A DNA stretch of 64,000 bases from assembly GCA_001725945.1 (NCBI GenBank), contig LRMT01000047.1, forward strand, positions 22,148 through 86,147, written 5' to 3'. Shown here piece after piece: positions 20,991-30,827 of this stretch (positions are counted from its first letter, which is position 1; each line of letters starts with the position of its first letter). The DNA is from Cupriavidus sp. UYMMa02A. Its GTDB lineage: Bacteria > Pseudomonadota > Gammaproteobacteria > Burkholderiales > Burkholderiaceae. Made by a program: the position numbers and the translations under genes. Under the pieces are notes generated by a model, which had not been told where the DNA came from, made no database searches, and saw only the letters and a list, made by a program, of their open reading frames with translations.

Positions 20991-23286
20991 ATGACCAAGT
21001 CTTCCCTGCCTGTCCCTCAAAGCCACGTCCCCGACGAGTCATGGCGTGCCGAAGCCGGTGCGATGCTTCGTCCTGGCGAGACCGTCCTGGCCGGGCTGGA
21101 ACTCGACCTCGACGCGAGGCTGCATTTTACCCAAGGGTGGCTGGTTGTGACCGACCAGCGGCTTCTGGCCCGCTCTCCCGGCGAAAAAAGTGTGCGGGAA
21201 TGGGTCATCGAGACCGGCCTGCGCCTGTCGCACACCGATCACGCCGGCGTCGCGCGCTGGAACTGGGCAATGCTGCGGGCCGGCTTGCAAGCTGGCGCTA
21301 TACGCTTGGTTACAATCCCGCCGCGCTGCGGCTGGTCGACCAGTTCGAGGCGCGCCGCGATGCCGCCGTTGCCACGGCACCACAAGATGCCGACGAAGTG
21401 ATTTGCCCCACCTGCAAGGCGCCGTTCCCGCCCGGCGAAGAGCAGTGTCCGCAGTGCAGCAGGGAGCGCGAAACCCCGCCGTCGACGTGGGCATTGCTGC
21501 GCCTGTGGCGCTTTGCGCGCCCGTACCGGTGGGAACTGCTCGCCGGTTTCCTCCTGACGCTGCTGTCCACCGCGGCCACGCTGGTGCCGCCGTACCTGAC
21601 CATGCCGCTGATGGACAAGGTACTGATCCCGTTCCAGAACGGCGTGCCGATCGACTACGACCGGGTGCGCCTGTACCTGGCAGGGCTGCTGGGCGCGGCG
21701 CTGGTGGCGTGGAGCCTCGGTTGGGCGCGCACGTACCTGCTCGCGCGCGTGTCCGAGCGCATCGGCGCGGATCTGCGTACCACCACGTATGAGCACTTGT
21801 TGAAGCTGTCGCTGGAGTACTTCGGCGGCAAGCGCACCGGCGACCTGATGGCGCGCATCGGCTCGGAGAGCGACCGCATCTGCGTCTTCCTGTCGCTACA
21901 CCTGCTCGACTTCGCCACCGACGTGCTGATGATCGTGATGACGGCGTTGATCCTGGTGTCGATCAACCCGTGGCTCGCGCTCGTGACGCTGGTGCCGCTG
22001 CCGTTCATCGCGTGGATGATCCACCTGGTGCGTGACCGGCTGCGCCATGGCTTCGAGAAGATCGACCGGATCTGGTCGGAGATCACCAACGTGCTGGCCG
22101 ACACGATTCCGGGCATCCGCGTGGTCAAGGCGTTCGCGCAGGAAAAGCGCGAGGTCGCCCGCTTCCGCGAGGCCAACAAGCACAACCTGGCCATCAACGA
22201 CCGCGTGAACGCCGTCTGGTCGCTGTTCACGCCGACCGTGACGCTGCTTACCGAAATCGGCCTGCTGGTAGTGTGGGTGTTCGGCATCTGGCAGGTCTCC
22301 CACAGCGCCATTACCGTAGGCGTGCTGGTGGCCTTCCTCACCTACATCAGCCGCTTCTATACGCGGCTCGATTCGATGAGCCGGATCGTCTCGGTCACAC
22401 AGAAGGCGGCGGCCGGCGCGAAGCGCATCTTCGATATTCTCGACCACGTATCGAGCGTGCCTGAGCCCGTGCGTCCGGCAAAGCTGGACAAGGTCGAGGG
22501 CGCCATCGAAATGCGCGACCTCGGCTTCCGCTATGGCAACCGCGCGGTGATCCGCGGCCTGGACCTGTCGATCGCACCGGGAGAGATGATCGGCCTGGTC
22601 GGACACAGCGGCTCGGGCAAGAGCACGCTGGTCAATCTGATCTGCCGCTTCTATGACGTGTCGGAAGGCGCGATCCGCGTGGACGGCATCGACATCCGTT
22701 CGCTGCCAGTTTCGGAGTATCGCCGCCATATCGGCTGGTGCTGCAGGAGCCGTTCCTGTTCTTCGGCACGATCGCCGAGAACATCGCCTACGGCAAGCCC
22801 GATGCAACGCGCGAGGAGATCGTCGCCGCGGCGCGCGCCGCGCATGCGCACGAATTCATCCTGCGGCTGCCGCACGGCTATGACTCGCTCGTCGGTGAGC
22901 GCGGCCAGGCCCTGTCCGGCGGTGAGCGCCAGCGCATTTCGATCGCGCGCGCGCTGCTCATCAACCCACGCATCCTGATCATGGACGAGGCCACGTCGTC
23001 AGTGGACACGCAGACGGAAAAGGAAATCCAGAAAGCGCTCGACAACCTTGTGCAGGGCCGCACCACGATTGCGATCGCGCACCGTCTGTCCACGCTGCGC
23101 AAGGCGGACCGCCTCGTGGTGATGGACCGCGGCCAGATCGTGGAAGTCGGCGGCCACGACGAACTGCTCGCGCGCGAAGGCGCGTATTACAGGCTGTACC
23201 AGGCGCAGGCCCGCAATGTCGATGCCGAGGCCGGATCGGAAAGCGAAGCCGCGGCCAGCGAACCGGAGGCCGCCAATGCACAATGA
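20991..23286 (+). CDS. Cyanophycin-associated ABC exporter with N-terminal regulatory domain and zinc ribbon, two frameshifts
   Basis: About 765-residue fused exporter half-transporter. Residues 1-130 form a soluble domain ([36 protein letters not shown]) resembling a PH-like or GRAM-like fold, followed by a CPTC-x12-CPQC zinc ribbon near residue 145. Then six transmembrane helices ([20 protein letters not shown] onward) and a nucleotide-binding domain with Walker [10 protein letters not shown], signature LSGGERQR, Walker [10 protein letters not shown] and H-loop AIAHRLS. Shifts near 21292 ([13 protein letters not shown] expected) and 22735 ([14 protein letters not shown] expected). It is divergent to cphA and overlaps the DUF1854 gene. 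This neighbourhood recurs with cphA in betaproteobacteria; the transported substrate is not known to me. Confidence 0.88.
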
Positions 23287-23778
23287 TGCCAATCTTTACG
23301 CTACTGCAATGCCCGACACGGAATTCACGCTGACCCGCAACGCCTTCGGCCGGCTCGTGCTGACGCTTGACGACGGCACGGCGCATGAGGGCGTGGTACC
23401 GGTGCGCGCATTCCCGATCGCGCGCCGGACGACGGCATCGGCATGATGAGTACGGATGGCCACGAACTGGCCTGGATTTCAAGGCTGGATCGCTTGGCCG
23501 CACCGCAGCGCGCACTGGTCGAAGAAGAGCTGGCAGCGCGCGAATTCATGCCCGAAATCGGACGCATCGTCAGTGTGTCGACGTTCGCCACGCCGAGCGA
23601 ATGGACCGTGCAGACTGACCGCGGGCAGACCACTCTGATCCTGCGCGGCGAGGAAGACATTCGCCGCCTGGCCGGGACCACGCTGCTGATCTCGGACAGC
23701 CATGGCATCCACTACCTGATCCGCGACCTGATGGCGCTGGATCGGCACAGCCGCAAGCTGCTCGACCGCTTCCTCTGA
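23276..23778 (+). CDS. Cyanophycin-associated DUF1854 protein, one frameshift
   Basis: About 167-residue soluble protein of the DUF1854 family. Segments include [66 protein letters not shown] and [22 protein letters not shown]. One C is lost near 23426 ([11 protein letters not shown] expected). Its ATG overlaps the last codons of the ABC exporter by 11 nt, so the two are translationally coupled and probably act together. The family name exists but no biochemical function is established to my knowledge. Confidence 0.85.
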
Positions 23779-23807
23779 GCGGTCACGTTCTGCACAGAAC
23801 TGCTGCG

Positions 23808-24209
23808 TCAGTGCAGCAGTTCCTCGCCGTCTTCATCATCGTCCTGGTCGTCGTGCATTAGCGGGACGTCCGGCACCATGTCGAAAACCGTCGAGTGGAA
23901 ATGCACGCTGAACCAGTCGCGGAACATCTGCAGCGATAGCTCCTTGGGCCACAGCGATTCGTCGAACCACTCGGCGAGCATGAATTCGAAGAAGCCGAGC
24001 CAGCGCTTCTCCACCCAATGCCTGGCACTGTCGGCGGTGTCCGCAATCTCGTCGGGCAACAGGAAGACGCTCTGGTCTTCACGCACATGTTCCAGCGTCA
24101 GGTTCGGCACGGGTTCCGGATCGACGGCCTGGATCCAGTCGAGAAACGGCTGCTCCGGAACGATCGTGACCAGGGCGCGGTTGATGGTGAAGCGGGGATA
24201 GTCGGACAT
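23808..24209 (-). CDS. Conserved-looking hypothetical protein with acidic tail
   Basis: A 133-residue intact soluble protein, MSDYPRFTINRALVTIVPEQ onward, rich in Trp, Phe and acidic residues (EHVREDQSVFLLPDEIADTA, HWVEKRWLGFFEFMLAEWF), ending in a run of Asp/Glu (DDQDDDEDGEELLH). No signal peptide or membrane segment. I do not recognise a family. It is convergent with the DUF1854 gene and upstream of tmRNA on the same strand only after the tmRNA terminator, so it is probably transcribed alone. ATG 24209 is the first start with coding-like sequence after it. Confidence 0.6.
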   Translation of the reverse strand: MSDYPRFTINRALVTIVPEQPFLDWIQAVDPEPVPNLTLEHVREDQSVFLLPDEIADTADSARHWVEKRWLGFFEFMLAEWFDESLWPKELSLQMFRDWFSVHFHSTVFDMVPDVPLMHDDQDDDEDGEELLH

Positions 24210-24312
24210 GGCTCGGCGACAAGGCTGGCTGGAGGACGGTATTGTAGACGCCGTAACCAGCGGCCAGCGGTATTGACACATTGTGCGTCCGGACGGGCCT
24301 GCTGTCCGGGCA

Positions 24313-24341
24313 ATAAAAACCCAGCCTGTGCGGCTGGGTTT
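24313..24341 (-). terminator. ssrA: Rho-independent terminator of tmRNA
   Basis: On the minus strand the stem AAACCCAGCC / GGCTGGGTTT with a 5-nt loop is followed by TTTTTATT, only 9 nt past the tmRNA CCA end. A textbook intrinsic terminator. Confidence 0.88.
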
Positions 24342-24349
24342 GGGAATAC

Positions 24350-24709
24350 TGGTGGAGCCGGCGGGAATCGAACCCGCGTCCGCAAGCACTCTACAGAGAG
24401 TTCTACATACTTAGTTCTGTCATTTGATTTAACCGGCGCATCGCGGACGAACACGCTCTACGACGGCGAGTCACTAGGTTTTCGTCCCCGGCTTCGTGAC
24501 CCTTCCGGAGCTTATCTGACGTAAATGACCTCGCTGGTTCTTTCGAACCCTAGCCCGTCAGCGAGCCAGTGCGAGGACGGCGGCCCTTAGGCTGCCAGTG
24601 CGTAACGTTCGTCGTTAGCAGTTATTACATTCCCATTGATTAACGAGGTGACGGGTCCTCGGTATGCCCTCCACTGCTTTGTAACCCACGTCGAAACCAG
24701 GTCAGCCCC
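24350..24709 (-). ncRNA. ssrA: Transfer-messenger RNA (tmRNA)
   Basis: A 360-nt RNA that rescues stalled ribosomes by acting as tRNA-Ala and then as mRNA. The 5' end GGGGCTGACCTGGTTTCGAC (from 24709) pairs with the 3' end, which carries a T arm GGGTTCGATTCCC, the acceptor strand and an encoded CCA (24350). The tag reading frame lies at 24619-24587 and encodes ANDERYALAA followed by TAA; with the alanine from charged tmRNA the degradation tag is A-ANDERYALAA. It is a one-piece tmRNA rather than the permuted form. A strong terminator follows. Confidence 0.97.
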
Positions 24710-24785
24710 AGTGATGAGGAGAAGGATTGTACCCGGGTTGGACAGACGTTGCCGCGCCACGGTTCCGTTCCTGCCTGTCGAGGGC

Positions 24786-25450
24786 TCAGGCCGGCAGGAG
24801 CAGTGGAATCAGCTCGGCGGGATGCCGCACCAGGAAGTCGGCGCCCCAGGTTTCCGGCGGATCGCCTTCGCCGCAGTAGCCATAGGCCGCGGTAACGGTG
24901 CGCATGCCGGCTGCCTTGCCGGCCTGGATGTCGCGCAAGTCGTCACCAACATACACGCAAAGCTCCGGCGCCACGCCACTGAGTTCGGCTGCGTGAAGCA
25001 GCGGGGCGGGATGGGGCTTGGCGTACGCGGTCGTGTCGCCACTGACCACGGCCGATGCCCGCGGTGCCAGCCCGATCGCCGCAACCAGCGGTACCGTGAA
25101 CCTGGCGATCTTGTTGGTGACGATGCCCCAGCGGATGCCGGCCGATTCAAGTGAAGCCAGTACTTGAGGCATGCCGTCGAACAGACGCGTATAGACGGCG
25201 ATGTCGGCCTCGTAGTAGTCGAGGAACTGGTCGCGCAGCGCCGGGAAGTCAGGGTCGCCGGGCTGTGTGCCGAAGGCTGCACCGAGCAGCCCGCGCGCGC
25301 ATGGGATGCCACGGGACGGAGCTTTTCGTAGGCAACAGGCGCGTGGCCATGCTCGATCACCAGGCGATTGGCTGCCGCGGCAAGATCAGGAGCGGTATCG
25401 GCCAGCGTGCCGTCCAGATCGAAGAAGACTGCGTCGATTCCCATCATCAT
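24786..25450 (-). CDS. gph: Phosphoglycolate phosphatase Gph (HAD family), one frameshift
   Basis: Haloacid-dehalogenase hydrolase that clears 2-phosphoglycolate. Motif I is FFDLDGTLADTAPDL at the N terminus, motif II-like IRWGIVTNKIARFT, and motif III/IV CVYVGDDLRDIQAGKAAGM. One G is lost near 25300 (VASHGARGLLGAAFG expected). Several in-frame starts (GTG 25453; ATG 25450, 25447, 25444) overlap the ubiG stop, so ubiG and gph are translationally coupled, as in many proteobacteria. The catalytic Asp pair DLD is intact. Confidence 0.92.
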
Positions 25451-26198
25451 CACTCGGCTACCCGACGGAAAGCCATCATATAGTTGACATCCGTATCGCG
25501 GCCCAGTGAATAAATCTGCGAGAGCGGGTTGTAGGTCATGCCACGAACCTCGATCAGGTCCAGGCCGGTGTTGCGCGCATATCGCGCCAGTTCCGACGGG
25601 GTGATGAACTTTTCGTAGTCATGCGTGCCGCGCGGAAGCATCTGCAGGATGTATTCGGCGCCTACGATGGCCATGAGATAGGCCTTCAGGTTCCGGTTGA
25701 TGGTCGAAATGAAGACGTAGCCGCCTGGGCGGACCAGCGTCGCACAGGCCCGCACGATCGAGGCAGGATCGGGGACATGTTCGAGCATCTCCATGCAAGT
25801 CACGACATCGACGCTGGCGGGTTCACGGGCTGCCAGTGCCTCGGCTGCGATCTCCTCATAGGTGACCACAACGCCGGACTCTAGGCTGTGCAGGTCGGCC
25901 ACGCGAAGGGCCTTGGTGGAGAGATCAATGCCGCGCACATTGGCGCCAAGCGCGCCATGCTTTCGGACAGGATGCCGCCGCCGCAGCCGATATCGACCAC
26001 TTTCTTGCCGGCCAGCCCGGCAATGCCGTCGATCCAGCCCAGGCGCAGCGGGTTCAGCTCGTGCAGCGGCTTGAATTCGCTGTTCGGGTCCCACCAATGG
26101 TGGGCGAGCTCGCTGAACTTGTCGATTTCCTTCGGATCGGCGTTAGGGCTGGTAGGGTTGCTGGCCGAGGGCGGCAAGGCTTGCGTAGGCGACGTCAT
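25450..26198 (-). CDS. ubiG: Ubiquinone biosynthesis O-methyltransferase UbiG, one frameshift
   Basis: SAM-dependent enzyme performing both O-methylations of ubiquinone synthesis. Hallmarks: [32 protein letters not shown] motif [35 protein letters not shown] and [10 protein letters not shown]. One G/C is lost near 25947 ([13 protein letters not shown] expected). ATG 26198 starts the UbiG-like sequence after a short proline-rich tail. It is followed immediately by gph. Confidence 0.95.
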
Positions 26199-26266
26199 GA
26201 TTTGCTGTGCCGGCAGAGGACAAAGTGCCTGAGCCGGCAGATAGGAAAGTTCTGGCCAACTGTACC

Positions 26267-26296
26267 AAAAAAAAAGCCCAGCTTGCGCTGGGCTTT
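26267..26296 (-). terminator. Terminator of the ompA-like gene
   Basis: Minus-strand stem AAGCCCAGC / GCTGGGCTT with a 4-nt loop followed by nine T residues, 20 nt past the ompA-like stop. The opposite strand has only a short T run, so it mainly serves the minus transcript. Confidence 0.88.
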
Positions 26297-26317
26297 CTTG
26301 GATCGGAAAGATTCCGA

Positions 26318-26972
26318 TTAACGTGCGCTGCGGGTGCCGACCACTTCGACTTCCACGCGGCGGTTCGGCTGCTGGCAGGCGATTTGAGCCTTGCGGGTGC
26401 CCTTGCACGACTTCGCATCGACCTTCAGCTGGCGCTTGCCCTTGCCTTCGGTGTACACGCGGTTGGCTTCAACGCCCTTGCTCACCAGGTAGGCCTTGAC
26501 CGACTCAGCACGACGGATCGACAGGCGATCGTTGTACTTGTCCGAACCGAACGAGTCGGTGTGGCCAACGGCGATGATGACTTCCAGGGTGATGCCTTGC
26601 AGCTTCGAGACCAGATCGTCCAGCTTGGCCTTGCCTTCCGGCTTCAGCACAGCCTTGTCGAAGTCGAACAGGGTGTCAGCTGCGAAAGTGACCTTCTCGC
26701 TGGAGACGACCGGGGGAGCAACCGGTGCCGGTGCCGGTGCCGGAGCAGCGGCCGGGGCCAGCGCGCCGTCGCACAGGCGTTGGCGGTAGCGGGGTCCAGG
26801 AGCTGTCGCGCCAGCAGAGCTCGTTCGTGCCATTCTTCCACACGTACTCGCTCGTACCGTTGCCCCAGTTGTCATTCACGGCCTTCTTTTCATAGGGGAC
26901 GGACTGGGCTTGAGCGGATGCAGCCATTACTGCGGTAGCTGCAACGAGCGCGAGCTTGGCAAATTTTTTCAT
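26318..26972 (-). CDS. ompA: OmpA-family outer-membrane protein with peptidoglycan-binding domain, two frameshifts
   Basis: About 218 residues. Signal peptide [22 protein letters not shown], a short segment with [28 protein letters not shown] (repaired), an Ala/Pro linker (about residues 70-90), then the OmpA C-terminal domain: [42 protein letters not shown] and [10 protein letters not shown], which bind peptidoglycan. There is no eight-strand barrel; the short N-terminal part matches the small OmpA-like proteins of Burkholderiales, so full OmpA function should not be assumed. Two single-base losses near 26775 and 26792 lie in the linker start. A GAGAGGAGAA ribosome site suggests strong translation. 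Confidence 0.88.
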
Positions 26973-27047
26973 ATTTCTCCTCTCAGGATGAGATCACCGC
27001 AGGGTTACTGCGAGCAAATGGACGAAAACAAGTCATACATTCTTCGG

Positions 27048-27053
27048 AGTATA
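27048..27053 (-). promoter_or_regulatory. Possible -10 box for the ompA-like gene
   Basis: On the minus strand the sequence TGTTATACT provides a TATACT hexamer about 75 nt upstream of the ompA start. No good -35 element lies at the standard distance, so the call is weak. Confidence 0.35.
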
Positions 27054-27409
27054 ACATTCTCGAGGTGGTGTATGCTCCACTTCGAACAATGTCTGGCTCT
27101 TCGCTGGGGAATTGTGCCACAAGCCTCGTTTCCTAAGAAGTAAATATATTCGATTCAATCAATGGGTTTTGGGGCCTGTGGTGTTTGTGCAACATGGGAC
27201 TTGAATAACCCGGAAAGCCTTGTGGCATCAGGCTTTGCGGGTTTCGCTCCGGGCCGTCCGGGACGCTCCTGGGGCCCGGAGCAGGGGGTCGGAGGCGGGT
27301 GCGCGGCGCATGTTAGAATGGCACGTTGGCCGGCCGCCGGATGCCTTGCGCATTGGGCGGAAAACATCGGCCGCTATTCGCTTAAACCCGCCGCATAAAC
27401 CACGCCGCA
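27054..27409. other. Gene-free divergent region between ompA-like gene and gyrA
   Basis: AT-rich up to about 27160, then GC-rich to the gyrA start. No convincing coding sequence. It should hold the gyrA promoter, but no consensus pair was evident. Confidence 0.4.
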
Positions 27410-30067
27410 ATGGATCCATTCGCAAAAGAAACCCTTCCGGTCTCCCTCGAAGAGGAAATGCGCCGCTCGTATCTGGATTACGCAATGAGCGTGATCGTGG
27501 GCCGGGCGCTTCCCGATGTGCGGGATGGCTTGAAGCCGGTTCACAGGCGCGTGCTCTATGCGATGCATGAGCTCAACAACGACTGGAACCGCGCGTACAA
27601 GAAATCGGCCCGTATCGTCGGTGATGTGATTGGTAAGTACCATCCGCACGGCGATACTGCTGTATACGATACGATCGTCCGCATGGCGCAGAATTTCTCG
27701 CTGCGCTACATGCTGGTCGACGGGCAGGGGAATTTCGGTTCAGTGGACGGCGATAACGCAGCGGCAATGCGTTATACCGAAATCCGCCTTTCGAAAATCG
27801 CCCACGAGATGCTCCACGACATCGACAAGGAAACTGTCGATTTCGATCCGAACTATGACGGTTCGGAAAAAGAGCCCGCAATTCTCCCTGCGCGAATCCC
27901 GAATCTTCTTATCAATGGTTCGTCGGGTATTGCAGTTGGCATGGCCACTAATATCCCGCCGCATAACCTGAATGAAATCGTCGACGGCTGTCTTCACCTG
28001 CTGCGTAATCCGCAGGCCACGGTGGACGAGCTGATTGAATTGATTCCCGCGCCCGATTTCCCGACCGCCGGCATTATCTACGGTATCCAGGGTGTGCGCG
28101 AAGGCTACCGCACCGGACGTGGCCGCGTCGTCATGCGTGCGCGCACTCACTTCGAGGACATCGACCGCGGCCAGCGCCAGGCCATCATTGTCGACGAGCT
28201 GCCATACCAGGTGAACAAGCGCACGCTGCTCGAGCGCATTGCCGAACTGGTCACGGACAAGAAGATCGAGGGCATCTCGGACATCCGCGACGAGTCCGAC
28301 AAGTCCGGCATGCGCGTGGTGATCGAGCTCAAGCGCAACGAAGTGCCCGAGGTCGTTCTCAACAACCTATATAAGAACACCCAGCTTCAGGACACGTTCG
28401 GCATGAATATGGTGGCGCTGGTGGACCGCCAGCCTCGCCTGCTGAACCTGAAGCAGATGCTCGAGTACTTCCTGCAGCACCGCCGGGAAGTGGTGACCCG
28501 CCGCACGGTGTTCGAGCTGCGCAAGGCGCGCGAGCGCGGCCATGTGCTCGAAGGCCTGGCCGTCGCCCTGGCCAACATCGACGAGTTCATCGCGATCATC
28601 AAGGCGGCGCCGACGCCACCTATCGCCAAGCAGGAACTGATGGCCAAGCCGTGGGACTCGGGCCTGGTCCGCGACATGCTCGCACGTGCCGAAGCCGACA
28701 CCCCGGGCGGGCGTGCCGCGTACCGTCCGGACGGACTGCCGGCCGTGTTCGGTATGCAGGGCGACGGTCTGTACCGCCTGTCCGACTCGCAAGCGCAAGA
28801 AATCCTGCAAATGCGCCTGCAACGACTGACCGGCCTGGAGCAGGACAAGATCGTCCAGGAATATCGCGATGTGATGACGATCATCGCCGATCTGCTTGAT
28901 ATCCTCGCGCGCCCGGAACGCATCACTACCATCATCTCCGACGAGCTGACGGCGATCCGCGCCGAATTCGGCGACGAACGCCGCTCGCAGATCGAGATGA
29001 ACGCGACCGAACTGGATACCGAGGACCTGATCACGCCGCAGGACATGGTGGTCACGCTGTCCCACAGCGGCTACATGAAGAGCCAGCCGATCTCCGAGTA
29101 CCGCGCCCAGAAGCGCGGCGGCCGCGGCAAGCTGGCCACGGCAACCAAGGAAGACGACTGGATCGACACGCTGTTCGTGGCCAACACGCACGACTACATC
29201 CTGTGCTTCTCGAACCGCGGACGCCTGTATTGGCTGAAAGTCTACGAAGTGCCGCAGGGCTCGCGCAATTCGCGCGGACGGCCGATCGTCAACATGTTCC
29301 CGCTGTCGGATGGCGAGAAGATCAACGTCATCCTGCCAGTGCGCCAGTTCGACGCCGAGCACTTCATCTTCATGGCTACCGCACGTGGCACGGTGAAGAA
29401 GACGGCGCTGACGGAATTCTCCAATCCGCGCAAGGCCGGCATCATCGCCGTTGACCTCGATGAGGGTGATTACCTGATCGGTGCCGCTGTCACCGACGGT
29501 CAGCACGACGTGATGCTGTTCTCCGACGCCGGCAAGGCCGTGCGTTTCGACGAGAACGACGTGCGTCCGATGGGCCGGCAGGCGCGCGGCGTGCGCGGCA
29601 TGAACCTGGACGAGTCGCAAACCGTCATTGCCATGCTGGTGGCGCCGGCTGAAACCGCGGAGCAGGCCGAAGCCGTTGCCCCGGGCAGCGTGCTGACGGC
29701 CACGGAGAACGGCTACGGCAAGCGCACGCCCATCGCCGAGTACACTCGACACGGCCGCGGCACCAAGGGCATGATTGCCATCCAGACAAGCGAGCGCAAT
29801 GGCCGTGTGGTGGCTGCTGCACTGGTTTCGCCCGATGACGAGATCATGCTGATCACGACGGGCGGCGTGCTGATCCGTACGCGCGTGGCTGAAATCCGCG
29901 AGATGGGCCGCGCGACGCAGGGTGTCACCCTGATCAACGTCGACGAAGGCACCAAGCTCTCCGGCCTGCAGCGCATCGTGGAAAGCGATGCCGACACCGG
30001 CTCCGGCTCCGGCTCGGAAGAGGCGGAAGAGGCCGACGGCGGCGCGGATGCCGACGCCAATTCGTAA
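27410..30067 (+). CDS. gyrA: DNA gyrase subunit A
   Basis: Breaks and rejoins DNA to introduce negative supercoils, together with GyrB. Complete at 885 residues and free of frameshifts. The N-terminal breakage domain carries [20 protein letters not shown], the quinolone-region residues Thr83 and Asp87 in [10 protein letters not shown], and catalytic Tyr122 (MRYTE). The C-terminal beta-pinwheel includes the GyrA-box-like QKRGGRGK near residue 565, which separates GyrA from ParC. The tail is acidic ([16 protein letters not shown]). Thr83 is the usual residue in many Gram-negative bacteria and is not by itself evidence of resistance. Confidence 0.98.
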   Translation: MDPFAKETLPVSLEEEMRRSYLDYAMSVIVGRALPDVRDGLKPVHRRVLYAMHELNNDWNRAYKKSARIVGDVIGKYHPHGDTAVYDTIVRMAQNFSLRYMLVDGQGNFGSVDGDNAAAMRYTEIRLSKIAHEMLHDIDKETVDFDPNYDGSEKEPAILPARIPNLLINGSSGIAVGMATNIPPHNLNEIVDGCLHLLRNPQATVDELIELIPAPDFPTAGIIYGIQGVREGYRTGRGRVVMRARTHFEDIDRGQRQAIIVDELPYQVNKRTLLERIAELVTDKKIEGISDIRDESDKSGMRVVIELKRNEVPEVVLNNLYKNTQLQDTFGMNMVALVDRQPRLLNLKQMLEYFLQHRREVVTRRTVFELRKARERGHVLEGLAVALANIDEFIAIIKAAPTPPIAKQELMAKPWDSGLVRDMLARAEADTPGGRAAYRPDGLPAVFGMQGDGLYRLSDSQAQEILQMRLQRLTGLEQDKIVQEYRDVMTIIADLLDILARPERITTIISDELTAIRAEFGDERRSQIEMNATELDTEDLITPQDMVVTLSHSGYMKSQPISEYRAQKRGGRGKLATATKEDDWIDTLFVANTHDYILCFSNRGRLYWLKVYEVPQGSRNSRGRPIVNMFPLSDGEKINVILPVRQFDAEHFIFMATARGTVKKTALTEFSNPRKAGIIAVDLDEGDYLIGAAVTDGQHDVMLFSDAGKAVRFDENDVRPMGRQARGVRGMNLDESQTVIAMLVAPAETAEQAEAVAPGSVLTATENGYGKRTPIAEYTRHGRGTKGMIAIQTSERNGRVVAAALVSPDDEIMLITTGGVLIRTRVAEIREMGRATQGVTLINVDEGTKLSGLQRIVESDADTGSGSGSEEAEEADGGADADANS

Positions 30068-30149
30068 GTTGTTGCAACAATCGGACACCGGCCGGAACTC
30101 GCCAGACGGCGGTCCGGACTAAAACGGACATATTTTCCAGGGAGTCACA

Positions 30150-30712
30150 ATGCTCAAAACCTACCGACGTATCGCTGTTCTGGCTGCTTTCGTTCCCACG
30201 TTCATGATCGCGCAGCATGCACATGCGCAGGACGCGGACAAGACGGCTGCCATCAAGGAACTGCTTTCCGTCATGCAGGCTGACCAAGCCGTGAAGGGCC
30301 AGGCCGACAACTGGCAGCAAGGCGCCAAGCAGGAAGCTCCGCTGGTGCTCGAGCAAGTGCTGGTCGAGAACAAGACGCTTAGCGACAAGCAGAAGCAGGC
30401 CGCGGTCGAGAAGCTGAAGAAGAATGGTGCCGTGCAGCGCATGGTCGATGGCGCTGGTACCGCTTTCAATACCGATGGCTTCAGGAAGGACGCCCTCCAG
30501 GCTCACTACGACGCCTTCGGCAAGTACTACAGCACCCAGGAAATCAAGGACCTGACCACGTTCCTGAAGTCGCCGACCGGCCAGAAGTTCATGGCCAACC
30601 AGGGCAAGGCGACCCAGGAGATCTGGGGTTCGATGATGCAGAAGTACGGCCCGCAAGTCGGCAAGTCGATGCGCGACGCCGCGAGAAGGAAATCTCGGCC
30701 GCCGCGAAGTAA
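30150..30712 (+). CDS. DUF2059 secreted protein, one frameshift
   Basis: Periplasmic protein of about 187 residues with a signal peptide ending near AHAQDA. The DUF2059 core contains AHYDAFGKYYSTQEIKDLTTFLKSPTGQKFM. One G is missing near 30682; repair gives an ending AAEKEISAAAK and a stop at 30710-30712. As deposited, the frame runs on into serC and produces a false fusion protein. It lies 82 nt after gyrA. Function unknown. Confidence 0.82.
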
Positions 30713-30780
30713 CTTCGGGCGACGGGGCGCAGGTCCTGCGCCTGCCCGCATCGCCCAATGTGGTGCGGGTTTGAGGGATA

Positions 30781-30816
30781 ATGGCTGCTTGGGTTACCCC
30801 CGGCAGCCATTTTTTC
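30781..30816 (+). terminator. Terminator-like hairpin between DUF2059 gene and serC
   Basis: Perfect stem ATGGCTGC / GCAGCCAT with a 14-nt loop followed by TTTTTT, 68 nt after the DUF2059 stop and 18 nt before the serC start. It probably ends the gyrA-DUF2059 transcript. A GATAAT hexamer overlaps its 5' arm and could be a -10 box for serC, in which case the hairpin would lie in the serC leader. Confidence 0.6.
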
Positions 30817-30827
30817 TTTTCAAGTTC

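Noticed and set aside
27640..27680. Quinolone-resistance mutation in gyrA
   Set aside because: Residues 83 and 87 are Thr and Asp. Thr83 is a normal wild-type residue in many Gram-negative bacteria, so no resistance can be claimed.
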